Below, piece by piece: positions 1 through 7,947 of a DNA stretch of 49,266 nt. Position 1 is the stretch's first letter. Each line of letters opens with the position of its first letter. The stretch spans positions 1-49,266 of the forward strand of contig DDVW01000033.1 of assembly GCA_002345545.1 (NCBI GenBank). The letters run 5' to 3'. The position numbers were made by a program, and so were the translations under genes. The stretch comes from Stenotrophomonas sp. UBA2302 (GTDB lineage: Bacteria > Pseudomonadota > Gammaproteobacteria > Xanthomonadales > Xanthomonadaceae). Below the pieces are notes generated by a model, which was not told where the DNA came from, did no database searches, and was given only the letters and a program-made list of their open reading frames with translations.

Positions 1-669
1 ATGCAGCCCGGCCGGGGCCTGCGCGGCGGCGGGGTGCAGGGCGCTGGCCCCCACCAGCCGGTCGCGCTGGCCGCCGATCCACAACCCGGGTTTGTGCAGT
101 GCCGGCAGGGCACCGCGCAGGTCGGTGCGTTCCAGCAGCGCCAGCCCCTCGTGCAGGGCGCGCGGCTCCGGTTCGCCGCGCTCGACCAGCGCATCGCGCA
201 GGGTGCGCAGTTCGCTGCGGGCGTGCTGCGACCCCATCACGTCCAGCGCCAGGAAACGCTCCAGCGTGCCGCGGTAATCCTGCTGCAGGTCCTGCCCGAA
301 CTGTTCGAACACCGCCGGTTCGACCGCATCGGGCCAGTCGGCGGCGCGCACGAAACGCGGGGTTGCCGCCAGCATCGCCAGCCCACGCACCTGCGGCAGC
401 GTGGCTGCGGCATGCAAGGCCACCAGTCCGCCCAATGACCAGCCGCACCACACCGCCGGCGGCGTGGCCGCGGCGATGGCGTTGACCAGATACGGCAGCT
501 TCAGCGGGGTGCTGTCGTCGCGGCTGAAGCCGTGGCCGGGCAGGTCGACGACATGCAGCTGGCAATGGGGCGCGAGCCGTTCGACCAGCGGCGCGAAGAT
601 GCCGCCGTGCAGCGCCCAGCCGTGGATCAGCACCAGTGCCGGGCCGGAGCCGCTGACGTGGATATGCAT
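1..669 (-). CDS. bioH: BioH, pimeloyl-ACP methyl ester carboxylesterase (partial, 3' end off window)
   Basis: Alpha/beta-hydrolase that removes the methyl group from pimeloyl-ACP methyl ester and so ends pimelate synthesis for biotin. The ATG at 669 opens a frame with the oxyanion-hole motif LIHGW near residue 17 and the nucleophile elbow GWSLGG near residue 78. A GQRDRLV segment near residue 205 fits the acid Asp region. The catalytic His and C-terminus lie beyond the left edge, so 223 codons are visible. It starts 16 bp after the bioF stop and is almost certainly co-transcribed with bioF. Assignment to BioH rather than another small esterase rests on this context together with the motifs. 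Confidence 0.9.
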   Translation of the reverse strand, partial: MHIHVSGSGPALVLIHGWALHGGIFAPLVERLAPHCQLHVVDLPGHGFSRDDSTPLKLPYLVNAIAAATPPAVWCGWSLGGLVALHAAATLPQVRGLAMLAATPRFVRAADWPDAVEPAVFEQFGQDLQQDYRGTLERFLALDVMGSQHARSELRTLRDALVERGEPEPRALHEGLALLERTDLRGALPALHKPGLWIGGQRDRLVGASALHPAAAQAPAGLH

Positions 670-685
670 GTCGCCGCTATTCCGC

Positions 686-1897
686 TCAGGCGCTGACGGT
701 GTTGAGCGACTGCTGGTACAGCACCAGGTCACGCGCCTTGGCGATGGCATCGACCAGTGCCTTGACCTGGTCGGTGCCGTGCAGCGCCGACAGCGTTACC
801 CGCAGCCGCGCCTTGCCTTCGGGCACGGTCGGCGGACGGATCGCGCTGACCAGGAAGCCGGATTGCTCCAGCGCCATCGACAGCGCCATCACCGTGGCCT
901 CGTCGCCGCACAGCAGCGGCTGGATCGGGGTTTCCGAAGGCATCAGCTCCAGGCCGTGGCGGCGCGCGCCATCGCGGAAGACGGCGATCAGCTCGGTGAG
1001 TTTGTCGCGGCGCCAGTGATCGCGGCGTGCCAGTTTCACCGCGGCCAGCGAGGCGGCGATCTGTGCCGGCGGCAGCGCGGTGGTGTAGATGTAGGGGCGT
1101 GCGGTTTCGGCCAGATGGCCGATCAGGTTCTCCTCGCCCAGCACCACCGCGCCGTGGCCACCGAGCGCCTTGCCCAGCGTGGCCAGCTGCAGCGGCACTT
1201 CGTTCACGCCGAGCCCGGCATCGGCCACGCAGCCGCGACCGCCATTGCCGACCACACCGACGCCGTGGGCGTCATCGACGTAGAACAGCGCCTGCTGCAG
1301 GCGTGCCACCAGCGCCAGCGAGCGCAGCGGGGCGATGTCGCCATCCATGCTGAAAACACCGTCGGTGGCCAGCATCGCCGCGCCTTCCGGGGTGTGCTTG
1401 AGCTGGCGCATCGCGCCTTCGCTGTCCAGGTGCGGGTAGCGGCGCAGCCGGCAGCCGGCCAGTCGCGTGGCATCGAGCAGGCTGGCGTGGTTGAGCCGGT
1501 CCTGCACGCAGACATCGCCGTCCTCGCCGAGCAGCGCCTGCTGCACGGCCAGGTTGGCCGCGTAGCCGCTGTCGAAAAGCAGCGCCCGCGGATAGCCGAG
1601 CCAGTCGGCCATTTCCTGTTCCAGCTGCGCATGCAGCGTATGGTGGCCGCAGACCAGGTGCGAGGCGCTGCTGCCAACGCCCTCGCGCGAGGCAGCATCC
1701 TGCAGCGCGGCGACCACTTCGAACTGCTGCGACAGGCCGAGGTAGTCGTTGCTGCAGAAGCCGGTAAGCCACTGGCCGTCGACTTCCAGGCGCACGCCAT
1801 CGCGGCGCGAGATGGTGCGGCGGGTACGGATCCGCCCCTGCGCCTGGCGCAGTTTGCGTTGATCCTGGATGCGTTCGTGCAGGTCGGGGCGGGCCAT
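686..1897 (-). CDS. bioF: BioF, 8-amino-7-oxononanoate synthase
   Basis: PLP-dependent alpha-oxoamine synthase, 403 aa, condensing pimeloyl-ACP with L-alanine in the second half of biotin synthesis. Visible family marks are the N-terminal CSNDYLGL, the aldimine-stacking His in HASLLDA, the Asp/His of [12 protein letters not shown], and the PLP Schiff-base Lys in [10 protein letters not shown]. Length is normal for the family (about 385-405 aa). The gene lies 83 bp downstream of bioB and 16 bp upstream of bioH on the same strand. The only ATG fitting the N-terminus is at 1897. Confidence 0.97.
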   Translation of the reverse strand: MARPDLHERIQDQRKLRQAQGRIRTRRTISRRDGVRLEVDGQWLTGFCSNDYLGLSQQFEVVAALQDAASREGVGSSASHLVCGHHTLHAQLEQEMADWLGYPRALLFDSGYAANLAVQQALLGEDGDVCVQDRLNHASLLDATRLAGCRLRRYPHLDSEGAMRQLKHTPEGAAMLATDGVFSMDGDIAPLRSLALVARLQQALFYVDDAHGVGVVGNGGRGCVADAGLGVNEVPLQLATLGKALGGHGAVVLGEENLIGHLAETARPYIYTTALPPAQIAASLAAVKLARRDHWRRDKLTELIAVFRDGARRHGLELMPSETPIQPLLCGDEATVMALSMALEQSGFLVSAIRPPTVPEGKARLRVTLSALHGTDQVKALVDAIAKARDLVLYQQSLNTVSA

Positions 1898-1980
1898 GGC
1901 GCTATGTGGTGGGCGGATGGCGACTAGCGTACCCGGTTGTCGTGGCCGACGTCCGGGCTGCTGCCGCCGTCGTGGCGGGA

Positions 1981-3009
1981 TCAGGCCGGCTGCGCGCAGG
2001 CCGGGGCGATATCCAGGTGCACGGTGCCGGGATGGTCGTGGTCATCGGCATCGACCGCAACTTCCATCGGGCGGATGCCCAGCCGTTCGAACAGCGCCTG
2101 GTCGCGGGCGGTGTCCGGGTTGCCGGTGGTCAGCAGTTTTTCCCCGTGGAAGATGGAGTTGGCGCCGGCGGAAAAACACAGCGCCTGCAGCTCGTCGCTC
2201 ATGCTCTCGCGGCCGGCCGACAGCCGCACCATCGAGCGCGGCATGACGATGCGGGCCACGGCGATCATGCGCACGAACTCGAACGGGTCCAGCTCGGCAC
2301 TGCCATGCAGCGGGGTGCCGGCGACCTGCACCAGCCGGTTGATCGGTACCGAGTCCGGGTGCGCGGGCAGATTGGCCAGTGCCAGCAGCAGACCGGCGCG
2401 GTGTTCGCGGGTCTCGCCCATGCCGACGATGCCGCCGCAGCAGGTCTTCAGGCCGGCGTTGCGCACGTGTTCGAGCGTGTCCAGCCGGTCCTGGTACTGG
2501 CGGGTGTGGATGATCGAGTCGTAGTAGTCCGGCGCGGTGTCCAGATTGTGGTTGTAGTAGTCCAGCCCGGCATCCTTCAGCGCCTGGGCCTGGTGGCCTT
2601 CGAGCATGCCCAGCGTGGCGCAGGTTTCCAGCCCGAGTGCCTTCACCTCGGCGATCATCGCCGCGACCTTGGGGATGTCGCGGTCCTTGGGCGAACGCCA
2701 CGCCGCGCCCATGCAGAAGCGCGAGGCGCCGGCCTGCCTGGCCGCCCGGGCGCGGGCGACCACGGTGTCGGTGTCCATCAGCTTCTGCGCATCCACGCCG
2801 GTGTCGTAGCGCTGCGCCTGCGGGCAGTACGCGCAGTCTTCCGGGCAGCCGCCGGTCTTGACCGACAGCAGCGTCGAAACCTGCACCTGAGCCGGATCGA
2901 AATGCTCGCGGTGCACGCTGGCGGCGCGGAACAGCAGTTCGGGGAAGGGAAGGTCGAACAGTGCCAGCAGTTCTTCGTGGCGCCAGTCGTGACGGATGAC
3001 AGTGGGCAT
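1981..3009 (-). CDS. bioB: BioB, biotin synthase
   Basis: Radical SAM enzyme (342 aa) inserting sulfur into dethiobiotin. The radical SAM cluster motif CPEDCAYC (CxxxCxxC) sits near residue 55, followed by the family-typical YDTGVDAQ and [12 protein letters not shown] segments; the later YNHNLDT and [10 protein letters not shown] motifs are also present. It is the first gene of bioB-bioF-bioH. A Shine-Dalgarno-like AGGA precedes the ATG. The region upstream, shared with divergent comF, carries a promoter and a BirA-like inverted repeat (separate entry), which suggests repression by biotinyl-BirA. Confidence 0.98.
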   Translation of the reverse strand: MPTVIRHDWRHEELLALFDLPFPELLFRAASVHREHFDPAQVQVSTLLSVKTGGCPEDCAYCPQAQRYDTGVDAQKLMDTDTVVARARAARQAGASRFCMGAAWRSPKDRDIPKVAAMIAEVKALGLETCATLGMLEGHQAQALKDAGLDYYNHNLDTAPDYYDSIIHTRQYQDRLDTLEHVRNAGLKTCCGGIVGMGETREHRAGLLLALANLPAHPDSVPINRLVQVAGTPLHGSAELDPFEFVRMIAVARIVMPRSMVRLSAGRESMSDELQALCFSAGANSIFHGEKLLTTGNPDTARDQALFERLGIRPMEVAVDADDHDHPGTVHLDIAPACAQPA

Positions 3010-3047
3010 CGGGGTTTCCTGACAGATCGGGGCGGCTTGGGCGGGGC

Positions 3048-3103
3048 AGTCTGGTCAGCATGCGGACGACTGTCAACAAATCACTGTCAAGAATGGTTTA
3101 CGG
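3048..3103 (-). promoter_or_regulatory. Candidate bioB promoter with BirA-like operator
   Basis: On the minus strand a perfect -35 TTGACA (3076-3071) is followed, after 17 nt, by CAGACT (3053-3048) as a weak -10. Overlapping the -35 is CCGTAAACC-N16-TGTTGACAG (3103-3070). This matches the known gammaproteobacterial BirA operator (TTGTAAACC-N14/16-GGTTTACAA) at 7 of 9 positions in the first half and 6 of 9 in the second. The octamer ACTGTCAA occurs twice on the plus strand (3069-3076 and 3083-3090), 14 bp apart. The region overlaps the possible 5' end of comF. The operator identity is inference. Confidence 0.5.
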
Positions 3104-3788
3104 CATGGGTGGGCGGCTGTGCACGCTGCTGTTTCCCTTGCGTTGCCTGGTGTGTGGCGATCCTGGGCAGGCGGGTTTTGACCTGTGTGCGGCGTGCCGC
3201 CGCGACCTGCCCTGGAGCGGCACTGCCTGCCATCGCTGCGCGCTGCCACTGCCGGCCGGGGAGGGCGTGGCTCCCCTGTGTGGCCAGTGCCAGCAGCGCA
3301 AGAGCCCGCTGTCGGCCGTGCATGCGACCTTTCTCTACGGCGCACCGGTGGATGGTCTGCTGCGGCGTTTCAAGTTCCACCAGGATCTGGCCGCCGGACG
3401 GCTGCTGTCGCAGCTGATGGTGTCGCAGGTGCCGGCGGGGTTGTGCCCGCAGGCGCTGGTGGCGCTGCCGTTGCATACGGCCCGGTTGCGGCAGCGCGGT
3501 TACGACCAGGCGCTGGAGCTGGCCCGGCCACTGGCGCGGGAGCTGCGCCTGCCGCTGTGTGCGGGGTTGCGACGGACAAGGGCCACGGCGGCGCAGTCGG
3601 AGCTGGATGCGGCCGCGCGCCGGCGCAATGTCCGTGCCGCGTTCACAGTGACCGGATCACTGCCGGCACATGTCGCGCTGGTCGACGACGTGATGACCAC
3701 CGGGGCGACCTTGCGGGCCGCGGCCACCGCGCTGCGCAAGGCCGGGGTGGAGCGGGTGGATGCCTGGGTCTGTGCGCGGGTACCGTGA
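3060..3788 (+). CDS. comF: ComF family protein (phosphoribosyltransferase-like)
   Basis: ComF/GntX-type protein of 242 aa or slightly less. The N-terminus has paired cysteines (CLVCGD, CAAC, CHRC, CGQC) typical of the ComF zinc-binding double-zinc-ribbon. The C-terminal half ends in the PRTase PRPP loop VALVDDVMTTGATL. ComF supports natural transformation in several bacteria; its biochemical activity is unsettled. Three in-frame ATGs (3060, 3093, 3105) are possible and none has a strong ribosome site. The later two would take the bioB regulatory region out of the coding sequence. It is divergent from bioB, as in other Xanthomonadaceae. Confidence 0.88.
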   Translation: MRTTVNKSLSRMVYGMGGRLCTLLFPLRCLVCGDPGQAGFDLCAACRRDLPWSGTACHRCALPLPAGEGVAPLCGQCQQRKSPLSAVHATFLYGAPVDGLLRRFKFHQDLAAGRLLSQLMVSQVPAGLCPQALVALPLHTARLRQRGYDQALELARPLARELRLPLCAGLRRTRATAAQSELDAAARRRNVRAAFTVTGSLPAHVALVDDVMTTGATLRAAATALRKAGVERVDAWVCARVP

Positions 3789-3858
3789 TCGCGGCGATAA
3801 TCCATCTGCCGGCGACTGGCGACAGCGTCTGGCAATGTCTTTCTACAGGAGTGATGGG

Positions 3859-4404
3859 ATGAACCTTCTCGCGCAACAGGTCCGGCGCGGTGGCTGGACG
3901 CTGGTGGTGTTCGGCGTACTGGCACTGGTTTTCGCGATAGCCACGCTGTTGTGGCCGGCGGTATCGGTACTGGCGATGGTGATGACCTTCGGCATGCTGT
4001 CACTGGCCGACGGCCTGGTCAGCCTGCTCAGCATCTTCCGCAAGAGTGTGGCCCTGCCGAACTGGGTGCTGCTGCTGTATGCGCTGGTTTCCATCGGCTT
4101 CGGCGTGCTGGCCATCAGCCAGCCGGCGCAGATGGCCGAGGCGATGATGTGGCTGCTGGCGCTGTGGCTGGTGATCGCCGGCATCGCCCGCATCGTGTTC
4201 GCGGTGCAGGTGCGCAAGCTGGTCAATGGCGAGTGGATGCTGGCCTTGAGCGGACTGCTGGCGGTGGCGCTGGGCGTGCTGTTCTTCGCCCGTCCGGGAA
4301 TCGGGCTGGTCACCATCGCGCTGTGGGTGGCGGTGGGCGCGCTGTTCTATGGCGTATTGCAGCTGTGGGTGGGCATCAAGCTGCTGCGACAGCGCCGGCT
4401 GTAA
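3859..4404 (+). CDS. HdeD / DUF308 family inner-membrane protein
   Basis: A 181-aa, very hydrophobic protein with about six membrane segments arranged as repeated hairpins, matching the HdeD (DUF308) family. HdeD is linked to acid resistance in E. coli, but the molecular function of the family is not known. The ATG at 3859 is chosen because AGGAG (3847-3851) lies 7 nt upstream; an in-frame ATG at 3835 has no such site. It follows comF by 70 bp and is closed by a strong terminator. Confidence 0.8.
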   Translation: MNLLAQQVRRGGWTLVVFGVLALVFAIATLLWPAVSVLAMVMTFGMLSLADGLVSLLSIFRKSVALPNWVLLLYALVSIGFGVLAISQPAQMAEAMMWLLALWLVIAGIARIVFAVQVRKLVNGEWMLALSGLLAVALGVLFFARPGIGLVTIALWVAVGALFYGVLQLWVGIKLLRQRRL

Positions 4405-4433
4405 CCCGCAGACTGCGGCTGGTTGGATGACAG

Positions 4434-4460
4434 AACGCCGCCCGATGGGCGGCGTTTTCT
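4434..4460 (+). terminator. Rho-independent terminator after the HdeD-like gene
   Basis: A perfect 10-bp stem, AACGCCGCCC (4434-4443) with GGGCGGCGTT (4447-4456), has a 3-nt loop and is followed by TTCT. It lies 30 bp after the HdeD-like stop and 20 bp beyond the ubiA stop on the other strand, so it may serve both convergent genes. The AA/TT bases at the stem ends support use in both directions. Confidence 0.85.
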
Positions 4461-4478
4461 ATGGTGCAAAGCCGGCTG

Positions 4479-5378
4479 TCAGTTGCCGGCAGGCCACATC
4501 AACGCGATGACGATACCGGCAAACAGCACCGCACCGACCCAGTTGTTGTGCAGGAACGCCTTGAAACAGGGCTCGCGCTCGCGCGTGCGGCACCACCAGA
4601 ACTCGAACGCCACCAGCACCACTGCCACGGCCATCGCCAGCCAATAGGCCAGCCCCAGTTCCGCGCGCTGTCCGACCAGCGCCATCGCGCCAAAAAACAG
4701 CGCGTACAGGATGCCCTGGATGACCAGGTCCAGATCACCGAACAGGATCGCGGTGGAGTGCGAGCCGACCTTCAGGTCGTCATCGCGGTCGACCATCGCA
4801 TACCAGGTGTCGTAGGCGGTGGACCACAGGATGTTGGCGCCATACAGCACCCAGCCCAGCGCCGGCACTTCGCCCTGCACGGCGGTGAATGCCATCGGGA
4901 TGCCCCAGCCGAAAGCCATGCCCAGGTACACCTGCGGCAGATGGGTGTAGCGCTTCAGATACGGATAGCTGGCCGCCAGGAACACGCCGATGAAACTCAG
5001 GCCGATGGTCAGCGCGTTCATCGTCAGCACCAGCGCGAAGGCCACCAGCATCAGCACCGCGAACAGCGCCAGCGCCTCGCGCCCGGACACCGCGCCGGTC
5101 GCCAGCGGGCGGTCCTTGGTGCGTTTGACGTGCGGGTCCAGCCAGCGGTCGGCGTAATCGTTGATCACGCAGCCGGCCGAACGGGTCAACCACACGCCGG
5201 CGCTGAACACGAACAGCGTCCACAGCGGTGGCATCCCGCCCGCCGCCAGCCACAGCGCCCACCAGGTCGGCCACAGCAGCAGCAAGGTGCCGATCGGGCG
5301 GTCGGCGCGCATCAGCTTCCAGTAATGGCCCAGCCGCGACGGTGCCGCAGCGGGTTGCTCATAACGTTCATAACTCAT
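4479..5378 (-). CDS. ubiA: UbiA, 4-hydroxybenzoate polyprenyltransferase
   Basis: Integral-membrane prenyltransferase (299 aa) joining the polyprenyl tail to 4-hydroxybenzoate, the first committed step of ubiquinone synthesis. The first Asp-rich motif [19 protein letters not shown] and the second [13 protein letters not shown], which bind Mg2+-diphosphate, are both intact. About nine hydrophobic helices are visible. The ATG at 5378 (MSYERYEQ) is preferred over the longer frame to 5456, because the extra N-terminus is Cys-rich and unlike the family. It is one of several ubiquinone genes in this window (ubiT, ubiV, ubiU, ubiD, ubiK). Confidence 0.95.
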   Translation of the reverse strand: MSYERYEQPAAAPSRLGHYWKLMRADRPIGTLLLLWPTWWALWLAAGGMPPLWTLFVFSAGVWLTRSAGCVINDYADRWLDPHVKRTKDRPLATGAVSGREALALFAVLMLVAFALVLTMNALTIGLSFIGVFLAASYPYLKRYTHLPQVYLGMAFGWGIPMAFTAVQGEVPALGWVLYGANILWSTAYDTWYAMVDRDDDLKVGSHSTAILFGDLDLVIQGILYALFFGAMALVGQRAELGLAYWLAMAVAVVLVAFEFWWCRTREREPCFKAFLHNNWVGAVLFAGIVIALMWPAGN

Positions 5379-5539
5379 GCGCAAAGGGTAGCAGTTGCAC
5401 CGGATTCCGCCCTTGCCGATGAGGTTGTTCCAACAGGGGCAGACCTGCGGCCACATTTGCCGTTAGAATGCGCCTCCGCCCGGCAATCCGGACGGTCCCG
5501 GAACGGCCACCGCCGCCGCTTCCGCAAGCAGATCAAAAC

Positions 5540-5616
5540 GCGCCTGTAGCTCAGCCGGATAGAGTAGTGGCTTCCGAAGCCATTGGTCGGGGGTTCGAAT
5601 CCCTCCAGGCGCGCCA
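5540..5616 (+). tRNA. tRNA-Arg (anticodon CCG)
   Basis: A 77-nt cloverleaf with acceptor stem GCGCCTG (5540-5546) paired to CAGGCGC (5606-5612), discriminator G, and encoded CCA at 5614-5616. The D arm is GCTCAGCCGGATAGAGT. The anticodon stem GTGGC/GCCAT holds loop TTCCGAA, with CCG at 5574-5576 (Arg). The T loop is TTCGAAT. A TAGAAT box at 5464-5469 followed by GC-rich sequence could be its -10 element. The 3' end is the apparent entry point of the downstream island. Confidence 0.97.
5590..5616 (+). other. Putative att core (tRNA 3' end) of the genomic island
   Basis: The T arm and 3' acceptor of the tRNA are the classical target of tyrosine integrases, and element-type sequence starts immediately downstream. 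No second copy of this segment was found by eye up to 9900, so the right-hand att site is either decayed or deleted. The core limits are therefore unproven. Confidence 0.45.
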
Positions 5617-5672
5617 ATAAAATCAATAGTTTGCGTTGATCTCTCGCGCTTTCTACTGGCACTCATAAGTCC

Positions 5673-5749
5673 TGTGCCCATTCTGTGCCCACTTTGTGCC
5701 CAGCTTTTTTTGATCAACTCCAAGGCGTGAGTAGAAGCCTCCGTGCCCA
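5673..5749 (+). repeat. TGTGCCCA direct repeats (probable integrase arm-type sites)
   Basis: TGTGCCCA occurs at 5673-5680, 5684-5691 and 5695-5702, a strict 11-bp period (about one helical turn). A fourth, near-identical CGTGCCCA is at 5742-5749. They begin 57 bp downstream of the tRNA end, where an integrase arm region would be expected. The rest of the gene-free stretch 5617-5921 shows only a T-run (5704-5711) and a small hairpin GGTGAC-GCTC-GTCACC (5868-5883). Confidence 0.6.
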
Positions 5750-5921
5750 GTCTGGAAGGCATACAGGCATCTGACAGCTGCACTGCGTGTGGTTCCGTGA
5801 TCTCTACGGATCAGGTTGATGGACTTGGCTAAAGCCGCTGGGTCTTTGGCTGGATGGCTCGATCGCCGGTGACGCTCGTCACCTTTGATCTAGCGCACCT
5901 TGTAGGCAAGAGTACCCGCGG

Positions 5922-6152
5922 TCACTGCCCTTCAGTGTCGACGTACATCAGCAATTCTCCTGGCTGACAAGCAAAGTACTTGCAGAGTTTGTCGATGACT
6001 TCGGTTCCGATGTTCGCACCGGGCTGATTTGCCATTTTCGACAAGGTCGCCCGATGGATGCCGGTCGCCTCGGCAACTTCTGCGAGCGTAACGACGCGGC
6101 GTTCCTTGAAGGCCTTGTCTGCGATTAGTTCTGTCAGGCGAAATCGGATCAT
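5922..6152 (-). CDS. XRE/Cro-CI family repressor of the island
   Basis: A 76-aa single-domain helix-turn-helix protein. The segment VTLAEVAEATGIHRATLSKM (residues 18-37) is a canonical HTH, and the C-terminal LCKYFACQPGELLMYV matches the small HTH_26/Cro type. The ATG at 6152 is the first in frame. The gene is divergent from the excisionase-integrase operon, and the intergenic region holds two perfect 16-bp palindromes that are its obvious operators. Role inferred: repression of integrase expression and autoregulation. Confidence 0.85.
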   Translation of the reverse strand: MIRFRLTELIADKAFKERRVVTLAEVAEATGIHRATLSKMANQPGANIGTEVIDKLCKYFACQPGELLMYVDTEGQ

Positions 6153-6173
6153 TATGAACAAAATATGAATTGA

Positions 6174-6189
6174 GTCGCCTATAGGCGAC
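6174..6189. promoter_or_regulatory. Operator O1 of the island switch
   Basis: A perfect 16-bp palindrome, GTCGCCTATAGGCGAC. It lies 21 bp upstream of the XRE repressor ATG and 8 bp upstream of the -35 of the opposite promoter, so it could act on both. TATAGG inside it may be the repressor gene's own -10. Confidence 0.75.
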
Positions 6190-6197
6190 ATGCGGTG

Positions 6198-6225
6198 TTG
6201 ACAGTCGACGTTTGTCGTCTATTAT
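6198..6225 (+). promoter_or_regulatory. Strong sigma-70 promoter for the excisionase-integrase operon
   Basis: TTGACA (6198-6203), a 16-nt spacer, then TATTAT (6220-6225): an almost consensus vegetative promoter, framed by operators O1 and O2. The predicted start is near 6232, just upstream of O2, so repressor bound at O2 would block initiation. Confidence 0.75.
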
Positions 6226-6236
6226 TGCCAACAGGG

Positions 6237-6252
6237 GTCGCTTATAAGCGAC
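6237..6252. promoter_or_regulatory. Operator O2 of the island switch
   Basis: A perfect 16-bp palindrome, GTCGCTTATAAGCGAC, differing from O1 by one base per arm. It starts exactly 63 bp from the start of O1, which is six turns of B-DNA, so both sites face the same side of the helix. Confidence 0.75.
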
Positions 6253-6284
6253 GCATGTTGACGATGAGTGACAAGGAGAACGCG

Positions 6285-6518
6285 GTGCAAACTTACCTCA
6301 CCACCGAAGAACTAGCCAGCCGGATCCATTACGACGCCAGGACGATTCGAAACCGTCTCAAGGACAGCGTCCTGCTAGAGGGCGTTCACTACATTCGTCC
6401 TTTTGGGGGACGAAAGCTGTTGTTCCTTTGGGAGGCCATCGAGCGGGATATCGGCAAAGCCTCGGCGGCCGTCAGTCCGCGGATTCCGATGGCTAATGGT
6501 GGCGTGGCTCATGGCTAG
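6285..6518 (+). CDS. AlpA/excisionase-like DNA-binding protein
   Basis: A 77-aa protein with a winged-helix / MerR-like start (YLTTEELASRIHYDARTIRNRL), the usual form of small excisionases and AlpA regulators, and a VHYIRPFGGRKLLFLWEAIE wing. The GTG at 6285 is chosen because AAGGAG (6273-6278) precedes it by 6 nt; ATGs at 6255 and 6264 lack a ribosome site. The integrase ATG at 6511 overlaps its last 8 bp. Role inferred: directionality factor or operon regulator. Confidence 0.75.
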   Translation: MQTYLTTEELASRIHYDARTIRNRLKDSVLLEGVHYIRPFGGRKLLFLWEAIERDIGKASAAVSPRIPMANGGVAHG

Positions 6519-7824
6519 TATTCGAGCCCGTGCTGAGTCCAGCTGCCTGTTTCTTGATTTCAGGTACCGCGGTGTTCGTTGCCGGGAGCAAACGGCCCTG
6601 CAGGACACTCCCGCCAATCGCCGCACCCTTGAAGCATTTGCCAATCGCATCAAGCGCGAGATGGCTAAGGGGACCTTCCAGTACCGCGCATTCTTTCCCG
6701 ATAGTCCTCGAGCTGCCCAGTTCGATGACAGTCCTGCTGTTGCGCCCCTAGTCGGTGTGGGCACTCCGGCAACTCCTGCGACCGGCAAGGCCTTGACCAC
6801 CCCCACGCTGGGGGAGTTCTCTGAAACCTGGTATCAGGAAAACCTGCCGCGCTGGCGCCAGACGCACGCAGAGACCGTGCAGGGAACCCTGCGACAGCAC
6901 ATCCTGCCGCGATTGGGCGAACGGATGCTGTCAGATATCAGCAGGGCTGACTTGCTGGCGTTCCGTGCGGAGTTGGGCAAGCAGACTGGCAAGGCGGGTA
7001 GCGCGCTGTCTCCGTCGCGCATCAACCACATCATGACGCCCTTGCGCATGTTGCTGGCTGAGGCCTCGGAGCGCTATGAGTTCGTCACCCCGTTTCGCAA
7101 CATCAAGCCGCTGCGCCTGCCCAAGCTCGATATCCAACCGCTTTCCTTGGATGAGGTTCATCGAGCTCTGGATGTCATCCGCAAGGACTGGCATCCCTAC
7201 TTGGCCGCCCGGTTCTTCACCGGCATGCGCACAGGCGAGATCAATGCGCTGGAGTGGAAGCACATCGACTTCGACCAGGACCTGATCCTGGTGCGCCAGT
7301 CGATCGTGCAGGGAAGGCTGGAGAGCACCAAGACCGACGGCTCGATGCGGGATATCCCGATGGTTCCGCTGGTCCGTATGGCCTTGCTCGAACAGCGCAA
7401 GCTGGTGCCCGAAGGTTGCCGCTGGGTGTTCGCCCAGAGCAACGGTGAGCCGATCAACCTGGTCAACTTCACCAACCGCGTCTGGCATCCACTGCTGCGT
7501 CACTTGGGGCTGGCTGCACGCAGGCCTTACCAGACCCGGCATACCGCAGCCACGTTGATGTTGGCTTCCGGCGAGAACCCGGAGTGGGTCGCACGGACCT
7601 TGGGACATGCCAACACGGAAATGCTCTTCCGAGTCTATTCGCGCTACGTGCCCAACCTGACGCGTAACGATGGCAAAGCCTTCACTGGGCTGGTGAGCGC
7701 GTCCTCTGTGCAGAGTGGCGGCACGAGTCCGGCGAAGGACACCAAACACAGCCCGACCACGCCATTGTCGGTACTGACCCGCAAGCAGTTAGAAGCCCTC
7801 GTCGCTCAACTTCAGCAGCAGTAA
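6511..7824 (+). CDS. Tyrosine-type site-specific integrase
   Basis: A 437-aa phage-type integrase with three parts: an N-terminal DUF3596-like arm-binding domain (residues 1-60), a SAM-like core-binding domain (about 105-210), and the catalytic domain. Active-site elements are Arg in TGMRTGEINALEW, Lys in STKTDGSMRDIP, RHT in YQTRHTAATLM (Tyr in the first His position), His in LGHANTEM, and the nucleophile Tyr in FRVYSRYV. It overlaps the excisionase-like gene by 8 bp, so translation is coupled and the start is well fixed. It is expected to recombine at the neighbouring tRNA-Arg. All catalytic residues appear intact. Confidence 0.93.
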   Translation: MASIRARAESSCLFLDFRYRGVRCREQTALQDTPANRRTLEAFANRIKREMAKGTFQYRAFFPDSPRAAQFDDSPAVAPLVGVGTPATPATGKALTTPTLGEFSETWYQENLPRWRQTHAETVQGTLRQHILPRLGERMLSDISRADLLAFRAELGKQTGKAGSALSPSRINHIMTPLRMLLAEASERYEFVTPFRNIKPLRLPKLDIQPLSLDEVHRALDVIRKDWHPYLAARFFTGMRTGEINALEWKHIDFDQDLILVRQSIVQGRLESTKTDGSMRDIPMVPLVRMALLEQRKLVPEGCRWVFAQSNGEPINLVNFTNRVWHPLLRHLGLAARRPYQTRHTAATLMLASGENPEWVARTLGHANTEMLFRVYSRYVPNLTRNDGKAFTGLVSASSVQSGGTSPAKDTKHSPTTPLSVLTRKQLEALVAQLQQQ

Positions 7825-7947
7825 TCCCAGCCCTCCGCGGCTCCCAAGAATCCCATATCTCCCCTTGCCCGGCGCTGCGCACCGAGGAACGCATGGCCGT
7901 GCCTGAAAGCGTGGCGGCGCTTCACGCGAACAAAGAAGGAATACGTA

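Noticed and set aside
3073..3476. Minus-strand open frames inside comF
   Set aside because: They are antisense to the Cys-rich ComF domain and have no family features.
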